Shown here piece by piece: positions 6,001 through 6,401 of a stretch of 6,401 nt of DNA. The DNA comes from an uncultured euryarchaeote (GTDB taxonomy: Archaea > Thermoplasmatota > Poseidoniia > Poseidoniales > Poseidoniaceae). The notes below the pieces were generated by a model. The model worked only from the letters and a program-made list of their open reading frames with translations. It made no database searches and was not told the DNA's origin. Position 1 is the stretch's first letter, and each line of letters begins with the position of its first letter. The DNA lies in contig CALCOQ010000305.1 of the NCBI GenBank assembly GCA_937897005.1, forward strand, positions 1-6,401, written 5' to 3'. The position numbers and the translations under genes are program-made.

Positions 6001-6401
6001 TGGAAGGCATTTGCAGTCGATTGGCCAGTAAACATGAGCGATGGTTCGATAATCATCGACGTTGATTGGCCAGACAATGGCCATACCGACATTGATGCCT
6101 TCTGGTTATCAGAGATATCACATCCGTTCTCTACGGATGATCCAGATGCATACGGTATGCATGGCATGCATATTGAAACAGGCTCATCAATCGAGCATGC
6201 AGGTTCAGGAATTTGGCGCAGACAGACCAGTACTGGTGGGGATCGAGAACTGTTGAGCGCCGAAGCCACTCCCGGACACAAGATTCTGTTGTTGCACAGT
6301 ACCATGCATGGGGTGCTCACAAACGATAATCCAATCAATGTCACCATAGGTTATGCCAATGCTCTGCAGGGCAATCTATCCACCACGGTGGTCAATTGGT
6401 C
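3094..6401 (+). CDS. Secreted subtilisin-like serine protease (S8), C-terminus outside window
   Basis: The frame is open from 3094 to the right edge, 1102 codons plus two bases, with no stop. It starts MRRSLLALLLSLMMLPVMPS, a clear signal peptide (basic residues 2-3, hydrophobic 5-17, cleavage near 20). Residues 21-150 resemble a subtilase propeptide, with VVLPTSLIGKLASLHGVRAI at 113-132 as its typical end. The catalytic domain follows: D183 in VAIVDSGVD, H391 in GNHGTLCAS, oxyanion-hole N495 in VALGNGG, and S581 in GGTSLATPLAAG. About 207 residues separate D183 and H391, against about 31 in subtilisin; pyrolysin and tripeptidyl-peptidase II have inserts of similar scale. The insert carries Asp-rich loops at 244-255, 307-317 and 330-338 (DLNDDGLWD, an exact DxNxDGxxD). 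More loops lie at 785-806 in the beta-rich C-terminal region. Many NxS/T sequons fit an exported glycoprotein. ATG 3094 is chosen because it alone gives the signal peptide; the frame is closed upstream at TGA 3034. The role is probably extracellular protein breakdown. Any cell-surface anchor would lie beyond the edge. Confidence 0.93.
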   Translation, partial: MRRSLLALLLSLMMLPVMPSIENVEETREHVEVIHDDTRPSASFIEPYIHPPLQWWYSLGDVEVEIIVLTEDLQTLHVWQSRNGLLTKQSNDNGTLVRTNPESLQGTVHHRSVVLPTSLIGKLASLHGVRAITEPLPDADPYEFAASEEAPLPDTVKAKEIHGSSEAWSYNITGDGVKVAIVDSGVDFAHPDLNGTQARVSDPSSPWDGWPIAHDPRSLNDWLVDGETYPAEQNSWFADTSTQDGDSDSDDVLDDSGLNISNITSISGIYRLGEHPDGNLQSRVGDDVPVLLVDTTTAYVYDTVYVDLDGDDSFSDEIPMSRGNETAGLDLNDDGLWDRSAGMIYFIADGNTSLQYAPTLAARKGYADRIPGNGDLVAFMLNEGSGPAGNHGTLCASAVAAQAIVSDGKVQGMAPNASIIAVANYYNGGSPYDAWRFVAEGPDGIIDSGDEAQIGSFSFGYSSTIDAGSDFSSLYLDWLTRVHSRNTTYMVALGNGGHGYGTVASPGGAAGIMSVGAASSKIGQPIGDTWGDMAMWTNRGPNSQGRMDPDIVAIGWSATGDTTLNEKTNANSATATWGGTSLATPLAAGLMALVFEAYHDEHGFYPDSQVIRDLVMSTARDLAQDPLVQGGGWFDVARAVRTIQSQNDTWWAEPAALMPGENDGAHRAANSNWMISGQTSVHNLTFHNPTSSVQRLNFSAESWQATSHEEFSWLSNSSMGWDGHQSSRPDLVIPILIHNDSNNTRIANDSTLVRARSALHPLAFDGDQNRQYENRIFLYMYRWNDSDGDGLYWNDSNNDSFVQDGEWSSSEVSLMTSFTYSGPQAEVKISDPWEEDCDGILLAISREETRTGHIDPTPVSIDITGFSPTVDPWLSASSSMWIPAASSRNLSVSVSVPMGTEAGLKQSGIRVDDGRGRDWLLPVVTTVAGEGPTSWIPPAIDGNLSNQSLYRETWIQGAQRWGWRAESGDWKAFAVDWPVNMSDGSIIIDVDWPDNGHTDIDAFWLSEISHPFSTDDPDAYGMHGMHIETGSSIEHAGSGIWRRQTSTGGDRELLSAEATPGHKILLLHSTMHGVLTNDNPINVTIGYANALQGNLSTTVVNW

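Noticed and set aside
6156..6172. Perfect 8-bp inverted repeat with one-base centre (TATGCATG/CATGCATA)
   Set aside because: It lies inside the protease coding sequence and arises from two ATGCAT units encoding Met-His twice (GMHGMH); the one-base loop cannot form a hairpin and there is no T run after it.
5958..6347. Minus-strand ORF of 129 codons within the protease
   Set aside because: Antisense to an uninterrupted 1102-codon frame, with no recognisable domain.

Overview
The window looks archaeal, most likely a marine planktonic euryarchaeon of the Marine Group II (Poseidoniales) kind. The signs are: a tRNA gene with no encoded CCA; compact gene packing; mostly no Shine-Dalgarno motif before the starts; a methionine/glutamine-rich multi-pass membrane protein; and a very large secreted subtilase rich in Asp/Asn calcium loops and N-glycosylation sequons. 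The lineage is an inference from style, not from a marker gene.

Layout, left to right. Positions 1-271 (minus strand) hold the N-terminal 90 codons of an unrecognised acidic protein that leaves the window at its left edge. A divergent intergenic stretch of about 110 bp follows. From 382 to 2906 three plus-strand genes lie almost end to end: an HD-domain protein of the YfbR/HDDC2 5'-deoxynucleotidase family (382-882); a VOC/glyoxalase-fold protein that overlaps it by ATGA (879-1307); and an 8-helix membrane protein with Gln/Met-rich tails at both ends, starting at GTG (1323-2906). A tRNA-Gln(UUG) gene on the minus strand (2933-3005) converges on the membrane-protein gene. After an 88-bp spacer, which must hold promoters for both directions, a secreted subtilisin-like (S8) protease begins at 3094 and is still open at 6401, at least 1102 residues on.

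How the parts may work together. The nucleotidase-like and VOC genes are translationally coupled and probably co-expressed. The membrane protein follows 15 bp later and may share the transcript, but nothing in its sequence ties it to nucleotide metabolism. The protease is a separate transcription unit, likely for degrading extracellular protein. I see no mobile element, CRISPR array, or phage or defence system. There is no gap over 300 bp without a gene. The least ordinary items are the matching Gln/Met-rich tails on both ends of the membrane protein and the roughly 207-residue calcium-loop-bearing insert inside the protease catalytic domain.
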